A stretch of DNA of 5,739 nucleotides from Dehalococcoidia bacterium (GCA_030634425.1 DAOWAU010000049.1:1-5739), one strand, 5' to 3'; positions 1 through 5,739 are shown, counted from the stretch's first letter. Numbers and translations: made by a program. The notes: generated by a model not told the origin, from the sequence alone.

Positions 1-110
1 ATACCCGATTCAGTACTAATCCCGGCCCCGGTGAAGACTACCACCCTTTTAGCCTTCACAATCAGGTCAGCCACTCTATCTATAAGGGTATCTTGGTCCT
101 GTTTCCCCAT
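1..110 (-). CDS. Sir2-family NAD-dependent protein deacylase (sirtuin), N-terminal part, cut by the left edge
   Basis: Read on the minus strand from the ATG at 110-108, this frame stays open for 36 full codons to the window edge. It begins MGKQDQDTLIDRVADLIVKA and continues into the segment VVVFTGAGISTESGI. The GAGIS motif (residues 28-32) followed by T-E-S-G-I is the NAD-binding signature at the start of the sirtuin Rossmann fold, and its place about 25 residues from the N-terminus is typical of bacterial CobB-like enzymes. Family members remove acetyl or other acyl groups from lysines, consuming NAD and releasing nicotinamide and O-acyl-ADP-ribose in the cytoplasm. The catalytic histidine and any zinc ribbon lie outside the window, so activity and subclass cannot be judged. 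A GAGG (minus strand, 121-118) seven bases before the ATG supports the start. The gene diverges from the kinase gene at 419. Confidence 0.9.
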   Translation of the reverse strand, partial: MGKQDQDTLIDRVADLIVKAKRVVVFTGAGISTESG

Positions 111-129
111 AGCTCAGCCTCGCCTTTTA

Positions 130-158
130 TTTATATCATATCGCAGACCGATCTCCAA
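130..158 (-). promoter_or_regulatory. Possible sigma70-type promoter for the sirtuin gene
   Basis: On the minus strand, TTGGAG (158-153) is followed 17 bases later by TATAAA (135-130). An overlapping alternative -10, TATGAT, lies at 140-135. Transcription would start near 123-128, leaving a leader of only about 13-18 bases before the ATG at 110. The -35 element is poor (three of six consensus bases), so this is an inference from spacing and the good -10 hexamer. Confidence 0.3.
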
Positions 159-186
159 AGCCTGGACGCTGTTTTCACCAGCTGAG

Positions 187-215
187 TTGACATCGTGCTT
201 AATGGTGGTTACATT
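187..215 (+). promoter_or_regulatory. Candidate sigma70 promoter for the kinase-pepA-hydrolase unit
   Basis: A perfect -35 hexamer, TTGACA (187-192), is followed after exactly 17 bases by TACATT (210-215), which matches five of six consensus -10 bases. It points toward the kinase gene and is the best promoter-like sequence in the region. Transcription from about 222 would give a leader of close to 200 bases before the TTG at 419. The leader is long, so either it has a regulatory role or another promoter lies nearer the gene; TTGACC (335-340) with TAACTT (358-363) is a much weaker alternative. Confidence 0.4.
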
Positions 216-404
216 CGAGAGCCATGCCGACCCGAAATCTTCTTCTCCAAAAGTGAAGATACCTGACGTTGGTGATTACTTCGATGTGAAATGCATAGAC
301 CTATGGGAATTATTGCGACGGTTGCAAGTGTCCCTTGACCTACTTGACGACAGTGGATAACTTAGTACCCACAGCCCAGGCCCATAATCTGGCTACTTGT
401 TTTT

Positions 405-437
405 AGGGGATAATTACCTTGTTTTTTATAGTGGAGG
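405..437 (+). promoter_or_regulatory. Two competing ribosome binding sites before the kinase gene
   Basis: AGGGG at 405-409 lies nine bases before the TTG at 419 and supports that start. A stronger GGAGG at 433-437 sits inside the reading frame just after it. The only canonical start near the second site is GTG 455, 17 bases downstream, which is too far. At the usual spacing of eight bases the in-frame codon is ATC (446-448). TTG 419 is kept because it is the only canonical start with a well-placed site. Confidence 0.4.
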
Positions 438-1036
438 TTCTTATAATCAGGGGTGTGGAGAATACCCAGCTTATTTCTGACGTCCAGCGACTGAGTGACA
501 GCTTGGGGCAACTTCCTGAGCCAGTGGCCAAGCCTGTCTTGATTGTCGTCAGCGGCTTACCCGGGACGGGGAAATCTTACTTTTGCAGCCAATTAGCTGA
601 GAGGCTACCGGTCGTTATTCTGGAAAGCGACGCCTTACGCAAGGCTCTTTTCTCATCGCCGAGTTATAGCCTGCAGGAGAGTTCACGACTTTTCCGGGTA
701 TGTCACCTTCTTATTGAGAGATTGCTGAAGAAGGGGATGTCCCTTATTTTTGATGCCACCAATCTATCAGAGCGGAATCGTGAGCATCTTTACAGTATTG
801 CTGACCGTCTGGATGTCAAGCTAATCTTAGTGAGGGTTGAGGCACCACCTCAGGTAGTATATCAGCGGCTTAAGGCTAGGGGGGAAGAGTCAGAGAGTAA
901 ATCGGATGCCGACTGGATGGTATATCGCAGGATGAAGCCCGCGGTGGAGAAGATCTGCCGTAACTACTATGCTGTGGATACCTCCCGGGATATCGCCCCG
1001 GTTCTGGACAAAATTGTGAGACAGGTTATTAGGTGA
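419..1036 (+). CDS. P-loop kinase of the AAA_33 / zeta-toxin-like group, substrate unknown
   Basis: The 205-residue product has a Walker A motif, GLPGTGKS (46-53), an acceptor-side segment ESDALRK (69-75), a Walker B-like stretch LIFDATNLSERNRE (109-122), and a later Arg-containing lid-like segment QRLKAR (149-154). This order fits the COG0645-type predicted kinases, which transfer the ATP gamma-phosphate to a small molecule, sugar or nucleic-acid end. In this family FDATN follows a strand that ends in the catalytic Asp. No membrane segment or extra domain is present, so the protein should be cytoplasmic. About 45 residues precede the P-loop, more than usual, so the true start may lie downstream of TTG 419 (GTG 455 or ATC 446). 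The stop codon's last base begins the ribosome binding site of pepA, 13 bases from its start, implying cotranscription. Adenylylsulfate kinase, gluconate kinase and a zeta-type toxin are possible relatives; no antitoxin gene is adjacent. Confidence 0.82.
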   Translation: MFFIVEVLIIRGVENTQLISDVQRLSDSLGQLPEPVAKPVLIVVSGLPGTGKSYFCSQLAERLPVVILESDALRKALFSSPSYSLQESSRLFRVCHLLIERLLKKGMSLIFDATNLSERNREHLYSIADRLDVKLILVRVEAPPQVVYQRLKARGEESESKSDADWMVYRRMKPAVEKICRNYYAVDTSRDIAPVLDKIVRQVIR

Positions 1037-1049
1037 AAGGAGGTTTAAG

Positions 1050-2549
1050 GTGGAGATTAAGGTTATAGCTGGCAGTATTGCTGAAATCGAAGCCAGCGCT
1101 ATCATAGTCAACCATTTTGAGGGAGTGAAACGCCCTGAAGGCGATACGGCTAGCCTGGATAAGGCTCTGGCCGGAGCTATCTCTCAGCTTATCGCTAAGG
1201 GTGAGATTAAGGGCAGGCTTAACGAGGTTACCGTTATCCATAGCCTGGGTAAGCTACCAGCAGCTCGGCTGGTGGTTGTTGGTTTAGGTAAGAAGCGGGA
1301 GCTATCTCTGGATAAGATTCGGGGAGCAGTGGCTGAGACCTGCCGACTATTGCGAAACAAGGGTGTAGATAGCATCGCCACTATTACTCAGGGGGCAGGA
1401 ATAGGCGGTACAACCCCCGAGGGTGCCGCCCAGGCAATAACTGAGGGTGCCTTGCTTGGTCTTTATGCCTTCCGTAAGCATATGACCAAGGAAGCCGAGT
1501 ATGGTGAGATCAAGCAGCTTGCTATAGTGGGGGCTGATAAAGCTGAACTTCCCGGCTTAGAGCGAGGCTGCTACAAGGGCAAGGTTTTAGCTGAGGCAAC
1601 TAACCTGGCCCGTGACATGGCTAACGAACCGGCTAACTATATGACACCCAGTCATATGGCTGAGGCGGCAGCCAAGCTGGCTGAGAGTAATGGACTTGAG
1701 CTCAGTGTCATTGAGCAGGAGCAGATGCGGGAGTTAGGCATGGGAGCGCTGTTGGGTGTGGCGCAGGGGAGTCGGCAACCGCCTAAATTTATCGTTCTCC
1801 ACTATCGTGGAGGCGATTCCGCTGAAACCGAGGTAGCCTTAATTGGTAAGGGGATAACCTTTGATTCTGGGGGAATCTCTATAAAGCGAGCAGAGAAGAT
1901 GGATGAGATGAAGGGAGATATGGCTGGGGGTGCTGCGGTTATGGCGGCTATGAATGCCATTGCTCAACTTAAGCCAAGGATTAATGTCACCGCTCTCATC
2001 CCGGCTACGGAAAACCTGCCCGGTGATAGCGCCCTGAAACCGGGTGATATTCTCACCGCTCTCGATGGTAAGACCATCGAGATTATCTCCACCGATGCTG
2101 AGGGGCGGCTTGTTTTAGCCGATACCCTGGGCTATGCCAGAAAGTTTGGGGCTAAGGTTATCATTGATGTAGCTACCCTGACTGGCTCTTGCCGGGTGGC
2201 TCTGGGCGATGTATGTAGCGGTGCTTTTGGCAATAATCAAGAGCTGGTGGATAAGGTGATTGCCGCCGGTGCTGAAGCCGGAGAGCCTATCTGGCAGATG
2301 CCGATGTATGACCAGTATAAAGAGCAGAATAAGAGTGATGTCGCCGATATTAAGAATGTCGGTGGTAGATATGGCGGTGCCATTACTGCCGCTCAGTTTC
2401 TCGCTGAATTTGTTGGCGATACTCCCTGGGTTCACCTGGATATCGCTGGCACCAGTCTGAGCGACAAGGAGCGGGCTTATCTGGTTAAGGGGGCTACCGG
2501 GGTGCCGGTACGCACCCTGGTGAACCTTGTCCTTTCTCTAGCCAAATAG
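1050..2549 (+). CDS. pepA: Leucyl aminopeptidase, peptidase family M17
   Basis: This 499-residue protein is a full-length cytosolic leucyl aminopeptidase, a two-metal exopeptidase that releases N-terminal residues from peptides and normally forms hexamers. The N-terminal macro-like domain covers roughly residues 1-150 and the catalytic domain about 175-490. All expected active-site residues are visible: K267 and D272 in GKGITFDSGG, K279, D290 in KGDMAGGAA, and D349, E351 and R353 in STDAEGRL. Each is numbered exactly three lower than its E. coli PepA counterpart. Serine replaces the usual Asn before TDAEGR, a variant the family signature allows. The start is GTG, chosen because AAAGGAGG (1036-1043) lies six bases upstream and the family N-terminus fits. 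E. coli PepA also binds DNA in Xer recombination and transcription control; nothing here shows that role. It probably shares a transcript with its neighbours on both sides. Confidence 0.97.
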   Translation: MEIKVIAGSIAEIEASAIIVNHFEGVKRPEGDTASLDKALAGAISQLIAKGEIKGRLNEVTVIHSLGKLPAARLVVVGLGKKRELSLDKIRGAVAETCRLLRNKGVDSIATITQGAGIGGTTPEGAAQAITEGALLGLYAFRKHMTKEAEYGEIKQLAIVGADKAELPGLERGCYKGKVLAEATNLARDMANEPANYMTPSHMAEAAAKLAESNGLELSVIEQEQMRELGMGALLGVAQGSRQPPKFIVLHYRGGDSAETEVALIGKGITFDSGGISIKRAEKMDEMKGDMAGGAAVMAAMNAIAQLKPRINVTALIPATENLPGDSALKPGDILTALDGKTIEIISTDAEGRLVLADTLGYARKFGAKVIIDVATLTGSCRVALGDVCSGAFGNNQELVDKVIAAGAEAGEPIWQMPMYDQYKEQNKSDVADIKNVGGRYGGAITAAQFLAEFVGDTPWVHLDIAGTSLSDKERAYLVKGATGVPVRTLVNLVLSLAK

Positions 2550-2573
2550 TAATCGGGAAAGGGGGTTTGGACT

Positions 2574-3215
2574 ATGAACATCGAATGGTTGGGGCATGCA
2601 TCTTTTTTGATTACCTCGGATACCGGGATAAAAATAATCACCGACCCTTATGAGACTGGCGGCGGCTTGAGCTATGGTGAGATAAAAGAGTCGGCTGATA
2701 TTGTTACCGTGAGCCATGACCATTTTGACCACAACAATGTCGCTGCTGTTCCGGGTAATCCCCAGGTGGTGAGGGGGACAGCCAAGGTTAAGGGGATGGA
2801 GTTCAAGAGCATTTCGGCCTATCATGATGAGGCTCAGGGGGGGCAGAGAGGCAAAAATACCATCCTCTGCTTTGGGGTTGATGGGGTAAGAGTGTGCCAC
2901 CTCGGTGACCTTGGTCACCAGTTCAGCGAGGGGCAGGTGGCTGAGGTAGGGTCAGTAGATGTGCTGCTTATTCCTGTGGGTGGCTATTATACTATTGATG
3001 CCAGGGTTGCCACTGCGGTTTGTAACCAGCTCAAGCCCAAGGTGGTTATCCCCATGCACTATAAGACTGGTAAGTGTGATTTTCCTATCGCTGGTGTGGA
3101 GCAGTTCCTTCAGGGCAAAAAGGAAGCGAGGCGGTTGGATGCCAGCGAGGTTGAGTTCAAATCAGGGGAATTGCCACCAGCCACTCAAATCATAGTTCTG
3201 AAACCAGCGCTGTAG
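2574..3215 (+). CDS. Metallo-beta-lactamase-fold metal-dependent hydrolase, UlaG-like (COG2220)
   Basis: The 213-residue product begins MNIEWLGHASFLI, the usual opening of the UlaG/UPF0173 branch of the metallo-beta-lactamase fold. The metal-binding motif HDHFDH (48-53) matches HxHxDH. Further ligands are likely H84, D112 in CHLGDLGH (108-115) and H162 in IPMHYKT (159-165). The complete ligand set suggests an active binuclear hydrolase in the cytoplasm; there is no signal peptide. UlaG itself opens L-ascorbate-6-phosphate lactone, but this branch is broad and no ascorbate genes are nearby, so the substrate is unknown. AAAGGGGG (2558-2565) lies eight bases before the ATG. The gene follows pepA by 24 bases and is followed by a probable terminator, so it is likely the last gene of the unit. 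The fold is certain, the specific reaction is not. Confidence 0.92.
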   Translation: MNIEWLGHASFLITSDTGIKIITDPYETGGGLSYGEIKESADIVTVSHDHFDHNNVAAVPGNPQVVRGTAKVKGMEFKSISAYHDEAQGGQRGKNTILCFGVDGVRVCHLGDLGHQFSEGQVAEVGSVDVLLIPVGGYYTIDARVATAVCNQLKPKVVIPMHYKTGKCDFPIAGVEQFLQGKKEARRLDASEVEFKSGELPPATQIIVLKPAL

Positions 3216-3248
3216 TAAGTAGACTGAGATTATTTATCAGGGCACCTC

Positions 3249-3273
3249 GGAGGAGCTTCGTCTCCCCCTTTTT
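3249..3273 (+). terminator. Probable intrinsic terminator after the hydrolase gene
   Basis: GGAGGAG (3249-3255) can pair with CTCCCCC (3262-3268) as seven positions with one A-C mismatch, closing a six-base loop CTTCGT. Five T's follow at once (3269-3273). It lies 33 bases after the hydrolase stop codon and before the promoter of the molybdenum cofactor unit, where a transcript end is expected. The mismatch and short T-run make it moderate rather than strong. Confidence 0.5.
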
Positions 3274-3334
3274 AACCTCTCCTCTTTCGTTATGTTGACT
3301 TCGGTGGTATAATAATATATAGGGGGTGAGGTTA
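3273..3334. repeat. Inverted repeat flanking the mobA promoter
   Basis: TAACCTCTCC (3273-3282) and GGTGAGGTTA (3325-3334) are complementary at nine of ten positions. The arms are 42 bases apart and bracket the -35 and -10 region, with the right arm just past the expected transcription start. It could be a paired operator or a chance product of the C-rich and G-rich flanks; the sequence alone does not decide. Confidence 0.3.
3285..3321 (+). promoter_or_regulatory. Promoter of the mobA-moeA-DUF362 unit
   Basis: TGGTATAAT (3305-3313) is a perfect extended -10 element (TGN plus TATAAT). The hexamer 17 bases upstream, TTTCGT (3285-3290), is a poor -35, as is tolerated with an extended -10. A second arrangement on the same stretch is TTGACT (3295-3300), 15 bases, then TATATA (3316-3321). 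Either would start transcription near 3320-3328, some 35-43 bases before the TTG at 3363. The place between a terminator and a new gene set strengthens the call. Confidence 0.6.
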
Positions 3335-3339
3335 GAGGG
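3334..3339 (+). promoter_or_regulatory. Ribosome binding site that does not fit the TTG start of mobA
   Basis: AGAGGG at 3334-3339 is the Shine-Dalgarno-like sequence nearest to mobA, but it lies 23 bases before the TTG at 3363, too far to serve it. Eight bases after it, in the mobA frame, is ATC (3348-3350). Just before TTG 3363 there is only an A-rich tract. A G-rich run, GGGGG at 3322-3326, lies farther still. Confidence 0.4.
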
Positions 3340-3362
3340 TAGATAGAATCAAGAAAAATAAG

Positions 3363-3971
3363 TTGGATATAGGTTGTATTGTTCTTGCTGGGGGCAAGGG
3401 CTTACGCTTAGGACAGGATAAAGCGTCGGAAACTATTGACAACAGGAGTTTACTTGAGCGGGTAATATCCCGCCTCAATTTCTTTAATAGCGGTATTCTC
3501 GTAGTTGCTGCTCCGAAGCAATCCTTTCCCCGGCTTAGTGGTTACCCAGAGTTAAGAGTGGTGACTGATGTTTATCCCAATAAGGGTCCCTTGGGCGGCG
3601 TTTATACCGGTTTAAAAGCATCAAATTCATTCTATAACCTTGTTGTCGCTTGTGACATGCCCTTTTTGAACCAGTCCTTGCTGTGTTATATGATGCGAAT
3701 TTCGGCTGGCTTTGATTTGGTAGTTCCCCGATTGGGGGATTTGATTGAACCGCTTCATGCTGTTTATTCCAAGGGTTGCTTGGCTCCCGCCGGGTCTCTG
3801 CTTGAGCAGGGCGACCTGAGGGTGAGGCAGTTGTTTAATCTGGTTAGGGTAAAGTATGTAGAAGCGGAGGAAATCGACAGGTTCGACCCCGAGCACCTGA
3901 GCTTCTTCAATATCAACAACGAGGCTGATCTGGAGAGGGCGAAGAGGCTAACTAGGGAAAATGAGCTATGA
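3363..3971 (+). CDS. mobA: Molybdenum cofactor guanylyltransferase
   Basis: The 202-residue product, close to the usual length for MobA, transfers GMP from GTP to molybdenum-molybdopterin, making the guanine dinucleotide cofactor of DMSO-reductase-type enzymes. The nucleotide-binding loop LAGGKGLRLGQDKA spans residues 8-21, with Leu16 where Met is usual. GPLGGVYTGL (75-84) and the metal-site motif ACDMPFL (96-102, with D98) follow, then EPLHAVYS (129-136) and the C-terminal NINNEADL (183-190). All are in the family order. The protein is cytoplasmic. TTG 3363 is the only canonical in-frame start after the stop at 3333-3335, but it lacks a well-placed ribosome binding site, and ATC 3348 is a possible alternative adding KKNK. 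The stop overlaps the moeA start as ATGA, so the two are likely translationally coupled. The related enzymes MocA and CTP-type transferases are less likely given the length and the moeA context. Confidence 0.92.
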   Translation: MDIGCIVLAGGKGLRLGQDKASETIDNRSLLERVISRLNFFNSGILVVAAPKQSFPRLSGYPELRVVTDVYPNKGPLGGVYTGLKASNSFYNLVVACDMPFLNQSLLCYMMRISAGFDLVVPRLGDLIEPLHAVYSKGCLAPAGSLLEQGDLRVRQLFNLVRVKYVEAEEIDRFDPEHLSFFNINNEADLERAKRLTRENEL

Positions 3972-5230
3972 TAAGTGTTGAGCAGGCTCTAGACAAAATT
4001 CTCGGTTATGTCACTGTCCTGGAGGATGAAGAGAGCCCTATTCTAGACTCTATGGGGCAGGTTCTGGCTGAGGACATATATTCTGGCATTGATGTTCCTC
4101 CCCTGGATAATTCGGCTATGGATGGCTATGCGGTTCAAGCCGGGGATACTCGTGGTGCCGGTGAGCAGTCCCCTCGACTTCTCCGCGTTATTGACACCGT
4201 TCCTGCTGGCTCTCTTGCCGAGCGTGAGGTAGAACCAGGCACTGCTATTCGCATTATGACCGGAGCACCGATACCAAAGGGTGCTGATAGTGTGGTGATG
4301 TTTGAGGATACCGATGAAACTCAGCGTCGGGGGTCTGCCGCCGAGATAGGCATTTTGCGCGAGGTTGAGACTGGCTTGAATATTCGCCGAGCAGGTGAAG
4401 ATATCGCCAGGGGGTCGCTGGTATTAAGCAAAGGGGCAGTGCTCAGACCCTCAGAGGTCGGTGTTTTGGCTTCTTTGGGGCGAACTACGGTGAGGGTTAT
4501 TCGCCGCCCTATAGTGGCTATTCTAGCCACCGGGGATGAGCTGGTTGATATCGGTCAACCCCTGCCGACAGGTAAGATTTATAATAGTAATACCTATAGC
4601 CTGGCTGCCTTGGTTCGGCGCTATGGTGGCATCCCCGAAGTACTGGGGATAGCCCTGGATAGCGAAGATTCAGTAGTAACCGGGCTCCGCCGGGGGCTGG
4701 ATGCTGATATGTTTATAACCACTGGTGGCGTCTCCGCCGGCGACTATGATGTAGTAAAGGATGTTTTGGCTAAACAGGGCGAGATTGCTTTTTGGACGGT
4801 TCGGATGAAGCCGGGAAAACCCCTAGCCTTCGGTATCATTAAGGGGGTCGCTAAGGCGGACGTGACTAAAAGCATTCCCCATGTTGGATTGCCGGGCAAC
4901 CCGGTTAGCTCTATGGTTACCTTTGAGCTGTTTGTTCGCCCCGCTATCCTTAAAATGATGGGTGAGAGGGATTTGACCAAGCCTACTATTGAGGCGGTGG
5001 CAGAAAGTTCTGTGGCGAATCGTGACGGACGGCGCGTCTTCGCTCGGGCTATAGTGGAAAAGCGGCATGGTCAATATTTCGCTCGAATAACCGGTCATCA
5101 GGGTTCCGGGATTCTGACCTCCATGACCTCGGCTGACGGGTTGATGGTCATTCCTGAGGATAGGAAAGAGGTGGTGCCCGGGGATGTGGTTGAGGTAATG
5201 ATGTTGGATTGGAGGGAGGAGCAGGCTTGA
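3968..5230 (+). CDS. moeA: Molybdopterin molybdotransferase
   Basis: This complete 420-residue protein catalyses insertion of molybdate into adenylylated molybdopterin, the step before MobA acts. Family landmarks are all present and in order: PPLDNSAMDGYAV (44-56), RIMTGAPIP (95-103), RRAGEDI (140-146), ILATGDELV (185-193), IYNSN (204-208), TTGGVSAGDYD (251-261), KPGKPLAFG (281-289), GLPGNPVSS (307-315) and the C-terminal domain IV segment QGSGILTSM (378-386). The MoCF-like domain, about 180-325, binds the pterin nucleotide. The ATG lies in the ATGA overlap with mobA, with AGGGA (3954-3958) nine bases upstream inside mobA. Its own stop overlaps the next start as TTGA. Some organisms use a MoeA paralogue for tungsten, and the sequence does not tell the metals apart. 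Confidence 0.97.
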   Translation: MISVEQALDKILGYVTVLEDEESPILDSMGQVLAEDIYSGIDVPPLDNSAMDGYAVQAGDTRGAGEQSPRLLRVIDTVPAGSLAEREVEPGTAIRIMTGAPIPKGADSVVMFEDTDETQRRGSAAEIGILREVETGLNIRRAGEDIARGSLVLSKGAVLRPSEVGVLASLGRTTVRVIRRPIVAILATGDELVDIGQPLPTGKIYNSNTYSLAALVRRYGGIPEVLGIALDSEDSVVTGLRRGLDADMFITTGGVSAGDYDVVKDVLAKQGEIAFWTVRMKPGKPLAFGIIKGVAKADVTKSIPHVGLPGNPVSSMVTFELFVRPAILKMMGERDLTKPTIEAVAESSVANRDGRRVFARAIVEKRHGQYFARITGHQGSGILTSMTSADGLMVIPEDRKEVVPGDVVEVMMLDWREEQA

Positions 5231-5739
5231 TATTCAGAGCCTCCGAGTTTGTTTTTGAACCACCAGACGTGGTATCTAGGGCGCGGCGCATTTTGATTAA
5301 GCCCAGCGCTGGCTACTCTGTGCCATATCCAGCGTCTACTAGCCCTGATATACTCTCGGTGATAATAGAGGGTATCAGACAGGTTAGTGAGGCTGATATT
5401 ATTTTGCTTGAAGGCACCCCTGGAGGTGATTCCATCCACCCGGTATATCAAGCTCTGGGTTACAACTTTCCCCGGATATTGACACTGGATGTAAACAATT
5501 GTATCTGGGTGGAGGTAGATAATCCTCTACCCAAATCCCTGGCTGTACCTACCTTCTGGGTACCTAATGTCGTCTTGTCTAGCGACTACTTGATAACCGT
5601 GGCTCCATTAAAGGTCGTTCAGGGGAGGGGTAGCCTGAGCCTGATGAACCTGCTTAGCTTGTTGCCCAGTAGCAAGTACGGAGGTGGTGCCCATGGGGGC
5701 TGGGGAGATTTGTATAATCTGGGAATAGATAAGGTGGTG
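5227..5739 (+). CDS. DUF362-family protein, N-terminal 171 residues, cut by the right edge
   Basis: From TTG 5227 the frame is open for exactly 171 codons to the window end. The start overlaps the moeA stop by four bases (TTGA), and the strong site GGAGGGAGGAG (5211-5221) lies five bases upstream. The sequence shows DUF362 landmarks: an early strand RILIKPSAG (21-29), a P-x-x-T-x-P-D-I-L segment (34-43) before a long helix, IILLEGTPGG (58-67), then DYLITVAPLKV (120-130) and SLSLMNLLSLLPSSKYGG (136-153). DUF362 proteins have no settled function; some carry ferredoxin-like 4Fe-4S domains toward the C-terminus, and whether this one does cannot be seen. The visible part has no signal peptide or membrane segment. 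Coupling to moeA suggests a role near cofactor synthesis or a molybdoenzyme, which is inference only. Confidence 0.82.
   Translation, partial: MIFRASEFVFEPPDVVSRARRILIKPSAGYSVPYPASTSPDILSVIIEGIRQVSEADIILLEGTPGGDSIHPVYQALGYNFPRILTLDVNNCIWVEVDNPLPKSLAVPTFWVPNVVLSSDYLITVAPLKVVQGRGSLSLMNLLSLLPSSKYGGGAHGGWGDLYNLGIDKVV

Larger units (their letters stand above)
111..418. other. Divergent intergenic region, no convincing gene
   Basis: This 308-base stretch separates the sirtuin gene from the kinase gene. It holds a possible promoter for each direction. It also holds a six-base inverted repeat, ATCTTC (237-242) with GAAGAT (255-260), and a closely spaced pair of CTTGAC direct repeats (334-339 and 343-348). 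A plus-strand frame from ATG 202 to TAA 360 would encode 52 residues rich in Asp and Leu, but it has no ribosome binding site and no recognisable family. No tRNA, riboswitch or insertion sequence is visible. Confidence 0.5.

Noticed and set aside
31..360. Plus-strand open frame of 109 codons from ATG 31
   Set aside because: Its first third lies opposite the sirtuin gene, which has a clear family motif; only the part after 202 was kept, as a weak observation.
313..372. Short hairpins in the gap (TTGC with GCAA, GTGG with CCAC)
   Set aside because: Four-base stems with loops of 6 or more bases and no T-run; too weak to call an RNA element or terminator.
419..1036. Zeta-type toxin of a toxin-antitoxin pair
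   Set aside because: The fold is related, but no small antitoxin gene lies next to it and it is embedded with pepA in a housekeeping-type unit.
2115..2435. Minus-strand open frame of 106 codons
   Set aside because: It lies wholly inside pepA opposite its catalytic domain; an antisense shadow.
2538..2918. Minus-strand open frame of 126 codons
   Set aside because: It lies almost entirely opposite the metallo-hydrolase gene, whose catalytic motifs are all read on the plus strand, and its product resembles no family.
3326..3346. Tiny leader-peptide frame GTG to TAG (six codons) before mobA
   Set aside because: Six codons with no regulatory-type residue run or attenuator hairpin after it; expected by chance.
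5098..5451. Minus-strand open frame of 117 codons across the moeA end
   Set aside because: It runs opposite the end of moeA and the start of the DUF362 gene, both with conserved motifs on the plus strand.

Overview
The window reads as an ordinary, compactly coded piece of a bacterial chromosome of roughly even base composition. It holds one gene on the minus strand, cut by the left edge, and six on the plus strand, the last cut by the right edge. Four of the seven start codons assigned here are not ATG: TTG at 419, GTG at 1050, TTG at 3363 and TTG at 5227. Tight spacing, Shine-Dalgarno sites and sigma70-like promoters indicate a bacterium. The gene set and style would suit an anaerobic Chloroflexota lineage such as Dehalococcoidia, but that is a guess from general resemblance; no marker gene is present.

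Left region (1-418): the first 36 codons of a Sir2-family NAD-dependent deacylase run off the left edge on the minus strand. A 308-base divergent intergenic region follows, with a possible promoter for each direction.

Middle region (419-3215): a likely operon of three genes with gaps of 13 and 24 bases. It encodes a small P-loop kinase of unknown substrate, a complete M17 leucyl aminopeptidase (pepA) with all expected metal and catalytic residues, and a metallo-beta-lactamase-fold hydrolase of the UlaG-like group. A hairpin followed by five T's at 3249-3273 probably ends this unit.

Right region (3216-5739): a new promoter region with an extended -10 element precedes a molybdenum cofactor unit. 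It contains mobA (molybdenum cofactor guanylyltransferase), moeA (molybdopterin molybdotransferase) and the start of a DUF362-family gene. Each gene overlaps the next by four bases (ATGA, then TTGA), which suggests translational coupling. MoeA inserts molybdate into molybdopterin and MobA adds GMP to make the guanine dinucleotide form, so the pair serves DMSO-reductase-type molybdoenzymes. The role of the DUF362 protein is unknown, and its coupling to moeA is the best functional lead here.

The two most unusual sequence observations concern translation starts. In both plus-strand units the first gene has a Shine-Dalgarno site eight bases upstream of an in-frame ATC codon, while the conventional start lies elsewhere. 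I found no mobile element, RNA gene, CRISPR array or clearly new system.
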